Part shown: one piece after another, positions 1 to 7,711 of the stretch
Numbering within the stretch: position 1 is the first letter of the stretch
Layout of the letters: every line of letters starts with the position of its first letter
Position numbers and translations under genes: made by a program
Assembly (NCBI RefSeq): GCF_020165495.1
Contig: NZ_JAIUIE010000001.1
Span: 62,001-126,000, forward strand
From: Mesorhizobium sp. BR1-1-16
Lineage (GTDB): Bacteria > Pseudomonadota > Alphaproteobacteria > Rhizobiales > Kaistiaceae
Reading direction: 5' to 3'
Length of the DNA stretch: 64,000 bases
Notes under the pieces: model-generated
What the model was told of the DNA's origin: nothing
The model's input: only the letters and a program-made list of their open reading frames with translations
The model's database searches: none

Positions 1-38
1 GTATCTCCGGCGTCCTCGACGAGGGCGATTTTGGCCAT
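1..38 (-). CDS. Truncated 5' end of an unidentified gene divergent from the TetR regulator
   Basis: Only the first 12 codons lie inside the window (MAKIALVEDAGD). The start is supported by AAGGAG six bases before the ATG on the minus strand. The gene reads away from the TetR gene, and two TetR-type palindromes lie between them, so it is probably the regulator's target. Targets of such regulators are often efflux pumps or detoxifying enzymes, but too little protein is visible to assign a function. Confidence 0.5.
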   Translation of the reverse strand, partial: MAKIALVEDAGD

Positions 39-62
39 GGCCCGCTCCTTGAAGAAAGTCAT

Positions 63-81
63 TGACCGAACGGTTCGGTCA
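63..81. promoter_or_regulatory. Perfect 19-bp palindrome, probable TetR operator
   Basis: TGACCGAACGGTTCGGTCA is a perfect inverted repeat (9+1+9) between the truncated left gene and the TetR gene. Its size and symmetry fit a TetR/AcrR dimer site. It lies 25 bases from the left gene's start codon, where binding would repress that gene. Confidence 0.75.
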
Positions 82-124
82 GTTGCGGCTTGATTTAGCG
101 GAGCAGTACGCCTAAATCAAGATC

Positions 125-143
125 GAACTGAACGGTTCGGTCA
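125..143. promoter_or_regulatory. Second, imperfect copy of the TetR-type operator
   Basis: The right half, GTTCGGTCA, is identical to the operator at 63-81. The left half, GAACTGAAC, is degenerate. It lies closer to the TetR gene and could mediate autoregulation. The degenerate half suggests weaker binding than the first site. Confidence 0.6.
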
Positions 144-239
144 TTTTTTCTACGCAGCTGGCTCGTATGGCCTTCATCGCGGTTGGTGGGGGAGAATGTT
201 TTTGCTAGCGTTGCGCACGATCAAAGCCGAATCCGCTCG

Positions 240-935
240 ATGGACATCAATGGCCGCGAGTGCGGCAGAGAGGACAAGGACGTGATCAGTGCCGAAGCCG
301 AGCTGATGGTCGGCGACCAGGGTGCCGCCGGACATGATCCGCGCAAGCGCAGGCAGATCCTGGACGGCGCGCGGGCCGTCTTTCTCGAAAAGGGCTTCGA
401 CGCGGCGAGCATGAACGACATCGCCCGCGTCGCCGGGGTGTCCAAGGGGACGCTCTATGTCTATTTCGAGGATAAGGAGCATCTCTTCGTCGAACTGATC
501 TCGACCGAGAAGCGCGAGGAACTGTTCAGCGTCATCCAGCTCGACCACGACAATCACGACGTCGTGGCGGTGTTGACGGATTGCGGAACGCGGCTCGTCG
601 AGATCCTGACGCGGCCTTACTATGTGCGGGCGATGCGCACCGTGTTCTCGATCGTCAATCGCATGCCGGAGATCGGCGCGGAATTCTACGGCCGCGGCCC
701 GGCGCTCTGCGCCGAGCAGATCGCGGCCTATCTTCAGACCCAGGCCAAAGCCGGTGTGCTGGAGATCGAGGACTACGAACTCGCGGCGTCGCAGTTCATG
801 GAACTCGCCCAGACCGGCGTGCTCAAGAAGTTGCTCTTCGGCATCATCACGACGCCGGATCCCGAGGAAATCCGGCAGCGTGTCGCGCACGCAGTCGACT
901 TTTTCATGAAGGTCTACCGCAAGCCGGCAGGCTGA
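240..935 (+). CDS. TetR/AcrR family transcriptional regulator
   Basis: This is a ligand-responsive DNA-binding repressor. From the chosen ATG the protein has 231 residues. A typical TetR N-terminal domain follows a 34-residue extension: RKRRQILDGARAVFLEKGF (about 35-53), then a helix-turn-helix ASMNDIARVAGVSKGTLYVYF (about 56-76). The rest is the helical ligand-binding and dimerisation domain. The start is uncertain: a TTG at 183 extends it by 19 residues, and an ATG at 306 would remove most of the extension; none has a strong ribosome-binding site. Two palindromes upstream (63-81, 125-143) fit its operators, implying control of itself and of the divergent truncated gene. The ligand is unknown. 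Confidence 0.9.
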   Translation: MDINGRECGREDKDVISAEAELMVGDQGAAGHDPRKRRQILDGARAVFLEKGFDAASMNDIARVAGVSKGTLYVYFEDKEHLFVELISTEKREELFSVIQLDHDNHDVVAVLTDCGTRLVEILTRPYYVRAMRTVFSIVNRMPEIGAEFYGRGPALCAEQIAAYLQTQAKAGVLEIEDYELAASQFMELAQTGVLKKLLFGIITTPDPEEIRQRVAHAVDFFMKVYRKPAG

Positions 936-978
936 TCGCTGCCGGATCTCCGGGACTGATGAAGGGCCGTCGCGCGCG

Positions 979-1596
979 TCAGCGCACGATCACCTTGGTG
1001 CCGACCGGCGTCCGTTCATAAAGATCGGAGACGTCATTATTGACCATGCGGATGCAGCCCGACGACACATTGTGGCCGATGGTCCACGGCTCGCTGGTGC
1101 CGTGGATGCGGAACATCGTGTCGCGGCCGCCGTCATAGAGATACATCGCCCGGGCGCCGAGCGGGTTCTGCGGGCCGCCCTTCATTGAGGCGGGCAGGAT
1201 GCGGCCCTTCTGCTTCTCGCGCTGGCGCATTTCCGGCGGTGGTGTCCAGGTGGGCCATTCCGCCTTGCGGCCAACCTTGACCTTGCCTTGCCAGCCGAAG
1301 CCTTCGCGGCCGACGCCGACGCCATAGCGCATCGCCCGGTTGCCGTCCTCGACGAGATAGAGGAACTTAGCGTCTGAATCGATGACGATCGTGCCCGGCG
1401 CCTCTTCGCTGACATAGCGCACACGCTGGCGCTTGTATTTTGCAGGAACGGCAGCGCCGGGAACCGCCTCGACGGGCTGGATGTCGAAGCCGCCTGAGAA
1501 CAGCTTGCGGAAAAACCCCTCGGCATGCGCATCGCCTGCCGTCAGCGTGATCGCGGCTGCCAGGGCAGCCATCCGAATCGTGTTCCAGCCAGCCAT
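979..1596 (-). CDS. L,D-transpeptidase (YkuD family), paralogue 1
   Basis: A periplasmic enzyme that forms 3-3 peptidoglycan cross-links or attaches proteins to peptidoglycan through a catalytic cysteine. The 205-aa protein begins with a signal peptide (AALAAAITLTAGDAHA). The YkuD domain covers roughly residues 65-205 and contains the signature HGTSEPWTIG...SSGCIRM, with the active His and Cys. GGAGGG lies upstream of the ATG at 1596; the open frame extends further but has no signal peptide at its far start. The next gene upstream on the same strand is a paralogue with the same C-terminal layout (ending VGTKVIV here, VGTRVIV there), so a local duplication is likely. Confidence 0.92.
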   Translation of the reverse strand: MAGWNTIRMAALAAAITLTAGDAHAEGFFRKLFSGGFDIQPVEAVPGAAVPAKYKRQRVRYVSEEAPGTIVIDSDAKFLYLVEDGNRAMRYGVGVGREGFGWQGKVKVGRKAEWPTWTPPPEMRQREKQKGRILPASMKGGPQNPLGARAMYLYDGGRDTMFRIHGTSEPWTIGHNVSSGCIRMVNNDVSDLYERTPVGTKVIVR

Positions 1597-1693
1597 CGAA
1601 CCCTCCGTTTCTTGGTCTTCTACGCTGCCGGGTGAGAACCCGGCCGCGATCTGGACGATAAAAAAGCCTGCCGGTCGCGGCAAGCGACGCCGA

Positions 1694-2410
1694 TCACATG
1701 ACGATGACGCGTGTGCCGACGCCGACGCGCTCGTAGAGATCGGTCACGTCCTCGTTGCGCATGCGGATGCAGCCTGACGAGACCGCCTTGCCGATCGACC
1801 ACGGCTCGTTTGAGCCGTGGATGCGATAGAGCGTCGAGCCGAGATACATCGCGCGGGCGCCGAGCGGATTATTGGGGCCGCCTTCCATGTGAACGGGCAG
1901 GCCTGGGCGGCGCTTGCGCATTTCCGGCGGCGGCGTCCAGCCGGGCCATTCGGCCTTGCGCGTGATGCGGTGCTCGCCGGCCCATTCGAAGCCTGGCTTG
2001 CCGACGCCGACGCCATAGCGGCGGGCCTGGCCACCGGGCTCTACGAGATAGAGATAGCGGGCATTGGTGTCGATGATGATCGTGCCCGGCCTTTCGGGGC
2101 CGCTATAGGCGATCACCGCCGGCAGGAAAGCCGGGTCGAACTGCCGGCTCGCAGGCTTTGCCGCGCGTTGCTGCGGGATCGGAACCGGCGTGATGCTGGA
2201 GACCATGACCGGCGCGACCGGCTGGCGAACGGTGCGCTGCGAGATGACCGGCCGCTTCTTGCCCGGTGCATATTGCAGCAGCCAGGGCTCCGACAGATCG
2301 GGGCTCAGCAGCACGGGCGGACGCGGCACATAGCGGTCGCTGGCAGCATGGGCCGCCCCGGGGATAGCGACGACGGCTGCAAGCGCTGCGGAAAGGATGA
2401 GGTTTCGCAT
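1694..2410 (-). CDS. L,D-transpeptidase (YkuD family), paralogue 2
   Basis: This 238-aa exported YkuD-domain protein has a signal peptide (MRNLILSAALAAVVAIPGAAHA) and a 65-70 residue Pro/Val-rich linker before the catalytic domain. The active-site signature is HGSNEPWSIG...SSGCIRM. It acts on the peptidoglycan stem peptide in the periplasm. The ATG at 2410 is chosen because it opens the signal peptide; the frame is open to 2653 but encodes Arg/Pro-rich sequence. It lies 97 bases upstream of paralogue 1 on the same strand, and the two may be co-transcribed. Confidence 0.92.
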   Translation of the reverse strand: MRNLILSAALAAVVAIPGAAHAASDRYVPRPPVLLSPDLSEPWLLQYAPGKKRPVISQRTVRQPVAPVMVSSITPVPIPQQRAAKPASRQFDPAFLPAVIAYSGPERPGTIIIDTNARYLYLVEPGGQARRYGVGVGKPGFEWAGEHRITRKAEWPGWTPPPEMRKRRPGLPVHMEGGPNNPLGARAMYLGSTLYRIHGSNEPWSIGKAVSSGCIRMRNEDVTDLYERVGVGTRVIVM

Positions 2411-2672
2411 GGACGTACTCGACACAAGGCGTCTGGCGACGGGGTTGGCGTCTGGCGACAAGGTTGCGGCAGGCGGGCGCACCAATGCCCGCCTCTTGGA
2501 CCGGCCGCACGCGGCGCTCCGGCTTCGAGGCAAGACTGAGGCACAGGCTGGAAAAGAAGGATGAACGCGCCGTTTCGGCTCGCATCGTGGTGAATTTTCG
2601 GTTAACCGGCCGGCTCTTGCAGCCGCTGCCGGAACCGGGCTAAACAAGAACAAACATCGAACGGGGGTCGAG

Positions 2673-3320
2673 ATGGAGCTACCGGACGGGGTCGTGGCGG
2701 GAACCGATGGCCGACCGCGCTGCTGGTGGAGCAGCGGACTTCCCGACTACGAAGCCTATCACGACGGCGAGTGGGGCAGGCCGGTCACCGAGGATCGGCG
2801 CCTGTTCGAGAAGCTCTGCCTCGAGGGTTTCCAGTCCGGACTGTCCTGGCTCACAATCTTGCGCAAACGCGAGAGTTTCCGCCGTGGCTTTGCGAATTTC
2901 GAGCCGGCGGCGGTGGCTGAGTTCGGCGACGCCGATATCGAGCATCTGCTGGCAGACGCCGGCATTGTCCGCCACCGCGGCAAGATCGTCTCGACGATCA
3001 ACAATGCCCGCCGCGCGCTTGATCTCATCGCGACGGAAGGTTCGCTCGCCGCCTATGTCTGGAGCTTCGAGCCGTCGGCGGCGGAGCGGCCATCGCGCTT
3101 CGATCGGGCTTCGCTCACCGCCGCCTCGACATCGCCGGCCTCAGTTCGCATGTCGAAGGACCTGAAGAAGCGCGGCTGGAGCTTTGTCGGGCCGACGACC
3201 GTCTACGCCTTCATGCAGGCGATGGGCCTCGTCAACGACCATCTGGAAGGCTGCCCCTGCCGGAGCGAAGCCCTCGAATTGCGCGCCGAACTGGTCCCGC
3301 CCGTCCGCAAGGTTCAGTGA
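2673..3320 (+). CDS. tag: DNA-3-methyladenine glycosylase I
   Basis: A base-excision repair glycosylase that removes 3-methyladenine from alkylated DNA. The 215-aa product matches Tag along its length: RCWW near residue 17, YHDGEWG near 29, EGFQSGLSWLTIL, KKRGWSFVGPTTVYAFMQA, then NDHLEGCPC. The zinc-binding set expected for Tag (Cys17, His30, and His and Cys of the C-terminal HLEGCPC) is present. The start ATG follows GGGGTCGAG. It is convergent with hisG; the 80-base space between them holds a palindrome. Confidence 0.95.
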   Translation: MELPDGVVAGTDGRPRCWWSSGLPDYEAYHDGEWGRPVTEDRRLFEKLCLEGFQSGLSWLTILRKRESFRRGFANFEPAAVAEFGDADIEHLLADAGIVRHRGKIVSTINNARRALDLIATEGSLAAYVWSFEPSAAERPSRFDRASLTAASTSPASVRMSKDLKKRGWSFVGPTTVYAFMQAMGLVNDHLEGCPCRSEALELRAELVPPVRKVQ

Positions 3321-3360
3321 GGGCGCGCCGCAAGAAGGCTTCGGTCGTCGTGAAGTCTTG

Positions 3361-3383
3361 ATTGCCGGGGTGACCCCGGCAAT
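3361..3383. repeat. 23-bp ATTGCCGGGGT palindrome between convergent genes
   Basis: ATTGCCGGGGT, one base, then ACCCCGGCAAT: a perfect inverted repeat between the 3' ends of tag and hisG, followed by GACCG. A close relative (ATTGCCGGG...CCCGGCAAT followed by GACCG) occurs at 41242-41264. The form resembles the dispersed intergenic palindromes common in Rhizobiales. It may also act as a bidirectional terminator, although no T-tract follows. Confidence 0.7.
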
Positions 3384-3403
3384 GACCGTTCGGAAGGACC
3401 GAC

Positions 3404-4387
3404 TTATGCCGGCATCTGCCCGTCGAGGCGGCCGAGCAGGCGCGCGGCGAGCGGGCTGGTCGCGGAAAACACCATGTCGAGGCGCGTGACCGTGACGCTG
3501 CGGGCGCCGGCGCCGGTGCGAAGCCATTCGGCGCACTGGTAGACCTTGGATGCTGGGCAATGCAGCGTCAAAGGCCCGTGCCCGGTGCCGAACGGCGCCG
3601 TGGCTCCGAAGCGGTCGTGGGCGACCATCGCCGCGCCCTCGCCATCGCTGACATCGGCGCGGATCTCGCGCAATGAACGGCCAGCCGCCTCCGCTTCGAT
3701 CCGGTCGAGGATGGTGCGCAGCGCCCCGCGCGCGCCACCGCTCCAGTTGGCAGCGATCGAGGCGACGAGATGCGCTTCCGAGCGCAGGATGACGCCGTCG
3801 CCGATAACCTTCAGCGCATTGGCGGCAAGGGTCGACCCCGTCGTCGTGATGTCGACGATCAGATCGGCGGCGCCGGATGCAGGCGCCCCCTCGGTTGCGC
3901 CGAGGCTTTCGACGATCCGATAATCGGCGATCCCGTGCTCATGGAAGAAGCGCCGGGTCAGGTTCACATATTTCGTGGCGACAGTGAGCCAGCGGCCATG
4001 GCGCGGGCGGAAATCTGCAGCGACATCATCGAGATCGGCCATACTGCGCACATCGATCCAGCCCTCGGGCACGGCGACGACGACATCGGCATGACCGAAG
4101 CCGAGCGGCAACACGAGGTCGAGCCGTTCGGCGAAATCAGGCACTTCCTCCTCGACGAGGTCACGCCCGGTGACGCCGAGATGCACGGTGCCCGCAGCCA
4201 GTTCCCGCGTGATCTCGGAGGCCGAGAGATAGGCGATCTCGACATCGCCCAGGCCGGTGATGCTGCCGCGATAGGAGCGCTCGCTCCCGGCCTGCTGCAC
4301 AGGAAGTCCGGCGCGCGTGAAAAAGGCGTTGGCGTTTTCCTGCAGCCGGCCCTTAGAGGGGACGGCGAGCACGAGCGGGGCGGTCAT
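3404..4387 (-). CDS. hisG: ATP phosphoribosyltransferase catalytic subunit
   Basis: Catalyses the first step of histidine biosynthesis, ATP + PRPP to phosphoribosyl-ATP. The 327-aa protein shows HisG features: VPSKGRLQE at the N-terminus, [11 protein letters not shown], and the PRPP loop [13 protein letters not shown]. It is translationally coupled to hisZ through an ATGA overlap. A partner HisZ normally goes with the short HisG (a little over 200 aa). This protein has about 100 extra C-terminal residues, including a stretch ([17 protein letters not shown]...[10 protein letters not shown]) that looks like an ACT-type regulatory fold. Longer HisG proteins paired with HisZ may be normal in this lineage; I cannot check that here. 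Confidence 0.95.
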   Translation of the reverse strand: MTAPLVLAVPSKGRLQENANAFFTRAGLPVQQAGSERSYRGSITGLGDVEIAYLSASEITRELAAGTVHLGVTGRDLVEEEVPDFAERLDLVLPLGFGHADVVVAVPEGWIDVRSMADLDDVAADFRPRHGRWLTVATKYVNLTRRFFHEHGIADYRIVESLGATEGAPASGAADLIVDITTTGSTLAANALKVIGDGVILRSEAHLVASIAANWSGGARGALRTILDRIEAEAAGRSLREIRADVSDGEGAAMVAHDRFGATAPFGTGHGPLTLHCPASKVYQCAEWLRTGAGARSVTVTRLDMVFSATSPLAARLLGRLDGQMPA

Positions 4388-5496
4388 CGGGCCTCCTCCT
4401 TGACGCGGTCGAGCCAGAGGGCGAATCCGACGGCCGGCACGCTGGCCTTGGCGCCGAGCGCCGGCAGCAGGCGGTCATAGCGGCCGCCACCGACAACAGG
4501 CTGGCCGCTGATACCGGCGGGATCGTGAATTTCGAAGACGAAGCCCGAATAATAGTCGAGCCGGCGGCCGAAGCTGGCCGAAAAATGCAGCCTGGCAATG
4601 TCGATGCCACGGCGGGCGAGACCTTCCGAGCGCTTCTCGAAGCTGTCGAGCACGGTGGCCATGTCGATATTTTCGTCGGTGGCGAGGCTTCTGAGGTCAG
4701 CGAGCGCCGCTTCCGGCGTTCCGGAAACGGCGAGGAAACGTCCGATCACCGCGCGGGCGCGGTCATCGAGACCGGCTCCGGCCGCGAGCGAGGATTGTTC
4801 GAGGAAACGATCGGCGATCTCGCCGGCCGCGCGCCCGCCGACCGAGCGAATGCCGGCAATCGAGAGAAGATCCTCGACGATCCGATGCGCCGCCTCATGG
4901 TCGGTGCCGTCAAGCGCCGAGAGGAAGCCGGCATGCGCCGGCGCCTCGGCCGACTTGCCGCCCGAGAGCCGCTCGATGGCCGCTTCGAGGCGTGCATCAT
5001 CGCCAAAGGCGCGTGCGAGGCGTCGCTTCCAGACCTGGGCGATGCCGAGCGCATCGATCACAGCCGAGAACAGCAGCGAATCGCCGATGCGGACATCCGG
5101 AGCGTCGAGCCCGTAGAGGCCGACGGCGTCGATGGCGAGCGCCAGCACGTCGGCATCAGCCGTGATGCGATCCGTCCGGCCGAGCGATTCAATGCCGGCC
5201 TGGTGGAATTCACCGCTGGCGCCGATCCGGTGCCGGAACACCGGCCCGATATAGGCATAGTCGGCCATGCGGTGCGCATCGCCGGTCGCAAGGTGATGCA
5301 GGCAGACGGGAATCGTGAACTCGGGCCGCAGGCAAAGTTCGCGGCCATCCACGCCCGACGTCATGTAGAGTCGGCGGCGCAGATCCTCGCCGGCGACCTC
5401 GAGGAATACGGTCGCATCGGAGAGAATCGGCGGATCGAGGAAACGATAGCCCGCCTCGGAGAGGAGGATGCGCAGCGGGGCGCTGTCGACGGTCAT
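4384..5496 (-). CDS. hisZ: ATP phosphoribosyltransferase regulatory subunit
   Basis: HisZ is a HisRS paralogue that lost tRNA charging and forms the hetero-octameric ATP phosphoribosyltransferase with HisG, conferring histidine feedback. The 370-aa sequence keeps class II synthetase-like blocks: [48 protein letters not shown] and GGGRYDRLL. It lacks the anticodon-binding C-terminal domain of HisRS. It overlaps hisS upstream and hisG downstream by 4 bases each, so the three genes form one translationally coupled operon. Confidence 0.95.
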   Translation of the reverse strand: MTVDSAPLRILLSEAGYRFLDPPILSDATVFLEVAGEDLRRRLYMTSGVDGRELCLRPEFTIPVCLHHLATGDAHRMADYAYIGPVFRHRIGASGEFHQAGIESLGRTDRITADADVLALAIDAVGLYGLDAPDVRIGDSLLFSAVIDALGIAQVWKRRLARAFGDDARLEAAIERLSGGKSAEAPAHAGFLSALDGTDHEAAHRIVEDLLSIAGIRSVGGRAAGEIADRFLEQSSLAAGAGLDDRARAVIGRFLAVSGTPEAALADLRSLATDENIDMATVLDSFEKRSEGLARRGIDIARLHFSASFGRRLDYYSGFVFEIHDPAGISGQPVVGGGRYDRLLPALGAKASVPAVGFALWLDRVKEEAR

Positions 5497-6962
5497 GCGG
5501 TACCTCCCTCGACGATACGCCTCACAGCCTCGACCATGTCGGCCTCGGCCACCTCGAACTGCGCCGGCCGACCTTCGCGCCAGGCCGCGTTGTCGGCGAT
5601 CCCCGCCGACATCTGCTTGCCGAGCGCGAGATCCTTGATCTGCACGACGCCCTTGGCCAGTTCATCGCCGCCCTGGATGATCACGCAGGGGCTGTTGCGC
5701 TTGTCGGCATATTTGAGCTGCGCCTTGGGGCCGGAGCCGCCGAGATAAAGCTCGGCGCGGATGCCGGCGTCGCGGAGCGTCTTGACCATGCGCTGATAGT
5801 CGCCCACCCGGTCGCGATCGAAGATGGTGACGACGACAGGGCCGGGTTCCGGCGTGGTGGAAATCTTGCCGAGCGCGGTCAGCGCTGCCATCAGGCGGGA
5901 AACGCCGATCGAGAAGCCTGTGCCCGGAACGCTTTCCGACCGGAAGCGCCCGACCAGCCCGTCATAGCGCCCGCCACCGCCGATCGAGCCGAAGCGCGCC
6001 GGCTCGCCCTTGTCGTTGACCGTCTCGAACAGCAACTCGGCCTCGAAGACCGGGCCGGTATAATATTCGAGGCCGCGGACGACGGAGGGGTCGATCTTGA
6101 TGCGCTCCGGGCCATATCCCGCTGCGCTTACGAGCGACTGGATCTCCGCAAGTTCGCGTAGTCCATCCGCTTCAATCCCGGACGCGTCGGCCGAAGCGCC
6201 GGCCTCTGCGGTCAGCCTCGCGACGACCTTATCGATCGCGACCTGATCCAGACCCGCACCCTTCGTAAAATCGCCGCTCTCATCCTTGCGGCCGGCGCCG
6301 AGCAGAAGCCGCACGCCTTCCGGGCCGAACTTGTCGAGCTTGTCGATCGCGCGAAGCACGGTCAGCCTTCGGCCGGCGTTCTCTTCACCCGCAAGCCCAA
6401 TTGCGTCCATGACGCCGTCGAGCACCTTGCGGTTGTTGACGCGGATGACGTATTGGCCGCGCTCGAGGCCCAGCGCCTCCAGCGTGTCGGCCATCATCAT
6501 GCACATCTCCGCGTCGGCGGCCGGCGAGGCGGCGCCGATCGTGTCGGCGTCGAACTGCATGAACTGGCGGAAACGGCCGGGGCCGGGCTTCTCGTTGCGG
6601 AACACCCAGCCCGCGCGATAGCTGCGATAGGGCTTCGGCAGCGCGTCGAAATTCTCGGCGACAGTGCGGGCGAGCGGCGCCGTCAGGTCGTAGCGCAGCG
6701 ACAGCCACTGTTCGTCATCGTCCTGGAACGAGAACACGCCCTCATTCGGCCGGTCCTGATCGGGCAGGAACTTGCCGAGCGCATCGGTATATTCGATCAG
6801 CGGTGTTTCCACCGGTTCGAAGCCATAAAGCTCGTAGACGGCCTTGATCTTCGCGACCATGGCCTCGGTCGCCTTGATCGTGCCGGCATGGCGATCGACG
6901 AGCCCGCGCGGGAGCCGCGCCTTCAAGGCGTTCGTCTTCTTGATATCGGCCATGTCGTTCAT
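5493..6962 (-). CDS. hisS: Histidyl-tRNA synthetase
   Basis: A cytoplasmic class II aminoacyl-tRNA synthetase charging tRNA-His. The 489-aa protein has motif 2 ([21 protein letters not shown]), the histidine A motif [13 protein letters not shown], and motif 3 ([13 protein letters not shown]...GFSIGVSRL). The C-terminal anticodon-binding domain begins near VVVTIFDRD. The start may be the ATG at 6962 (MNDMADIKK) or the ATG at 6953 (MADIKK). Alphaproteobacterial HisRS is known to be divergent because tRNA-His in this group lacks the usual extra 5' G; the organisation here fits that group. First gene of the hisS-hisZ-hisG operon. Confidence 0.96.
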   Translation of the reverse strand: MNDMADIKKTNALKARLPRGLVDRHAGTIKATEAMVAKIKAVYELYGFEPVETPLIEYTDALGKFLPDQDRPNEGVFSFQDDDEQWLSLRYDLTAPLARTVAENFDALPKPYRSYRAGWVFRNEKPGPGRFRQFMQFDADTIGAASPAADAEMCMMMADTLEALGLERGQYVIRVNNRKVLDGVMDAIGLAGEENAGRRLTVLRAIDKLDKFGPEGVRLLLGAGRKDESGDFTKGAGLDQVAIDKVVARLTAEAGASADASGIEADGLRELAEIQSLVSAAGYGPERIKIDPSVVRGLEYYTGPVFEAELLFETVNDKGEPARFGSIGGGGRYDGLVGRFRSESVPGTGFSIGVSRLMAALTALGKISTTPEPGPVVVTIFDRDRVGDYQRMVKTLRDAGIRAELYLGGSGPKAQLKYADKRNSPCVIIQGGDELAKGVVQIKDLALGKQMSAGIADNAAWREGRPAQFEVAEADMVEAVRRIVEGGTA

Positions 6963-7041
6963 TCCCGTGTCGCGCGCCCCGGTTCCGGAGCGGTGCGTTT
7001 CGTACCCCATCGACCCCCTCGGGGCAACCTTGGGGCCCCCA

Positions 7042-7071
7042 AACGAAAAGGCCGCCCCGAAGGGCGGCCTT
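7042..7071 (-). terminator. Rho-independent terminator of the doxX gene
   Basis: On the minus strand, AAGGCCGCCC, a TTCG loop and GGGCGGCCTT form a perfect 10-bp stem, followed by TTCGTTT. It lies between the DoxX stop codon and the hisS start and should separate the two transcripts. Confidence 0.85.
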
Positions 7072-7095
7072 GACGAAACGCTGAGGCGCGGAGGC

Positions 7096-7563
7096 TCAGA
7101 ACGCGCGGCCGAGCTTGGCGTCGACCGAATACTGGTTGGCGCCGCGGAACACGAAATAAAGCGAGGCGAAGAACCACAGCGCCGGATATTCGAAGCCGCC
7201 GCCCTGGGCGAAGAAGCCGTTGCCGATATGGACGCTCATGACGGCGACCGCGAGAACGATGGTCGTCGCGACGGCCGCCGGCCGGGTGAAGAGACCGATG
7301 GCGAGCAACAAGCCGCCAACGAATTCGCCGAGGCCGGCGAGAACGGCGAGCGGCACGGCCGGCTCGAGGCCGATCTGGCTGAAGAAGCCCGCGGTGCCGG
7401 CGATGCCGCCGCCGCCGAAGAGGCCAAACAGCTTCTGGGCGCCATGCGGCACCATCCAGAGGCCGACGGCGACGCGCAGCAGCGCTTCGAACAGCGGCGT
7501 GGCACGGGAATATAGGCCGCCAAGGGCAGGCACGATGAGCTTCTGGCTGGAAAGATCGGTCAA
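7096..7563 (-). CDS. DoxX family membrane protein
   Basis: A small integral membrane protein of the DoxX family, predicted to have four transmembrane helices (about 155 aa). Visible family features are [20 protein letters not shown] near the N-terminus, a glycine-rich turn, [23 protein letters not shown] and a C-terminal [14 protein letters not shown]. Its biochemical role is not settled; DoxX-like proteins have been linked to thiosulfate:quinone oxidation and to redox stress. The TTG at 7563 is preferred because GGAG lies 8 bases upstream; the GTG at 7572 overlaps that GGAG. Followed by a strong terminator. Confidence 0.85.
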   Translation of the reverse strand: MTDLSSQKLIVPALGGLYSRATPLFEALLRVAVGLWMVPHGAQKLFGLFGGGGIAGTAGFFSQIGLEPAVPLAVLAGLGEFVGGLLLAIGLFTRPAAVATTIVLAVAVMSVHIGNGFFAQGGGFEYPALWFFASLYFVFRGANQYSVDAKLGRAF

Positions 7564-7711
7564 GGAACGCACTCCGGAGAGGTGAATAGCTGACCGCTAT
7601 CTACAGCATTTGGATTGTCTCTGAAAACTACCCGACGAACTACACACTGTTCAATTTTAGTGGACGATCTCGTGATCGCCTGTGAGGGCAGCCACGAGAT
7701 GTCCTTGAGGA

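Noticed and set aside
174..890. 238-codon minus-strand frame antisense to the TetR gene
   Set aside because: The plus-strand frame has a clear TetR helix-turn-helix; this one has no ribosome-binding site or motif.
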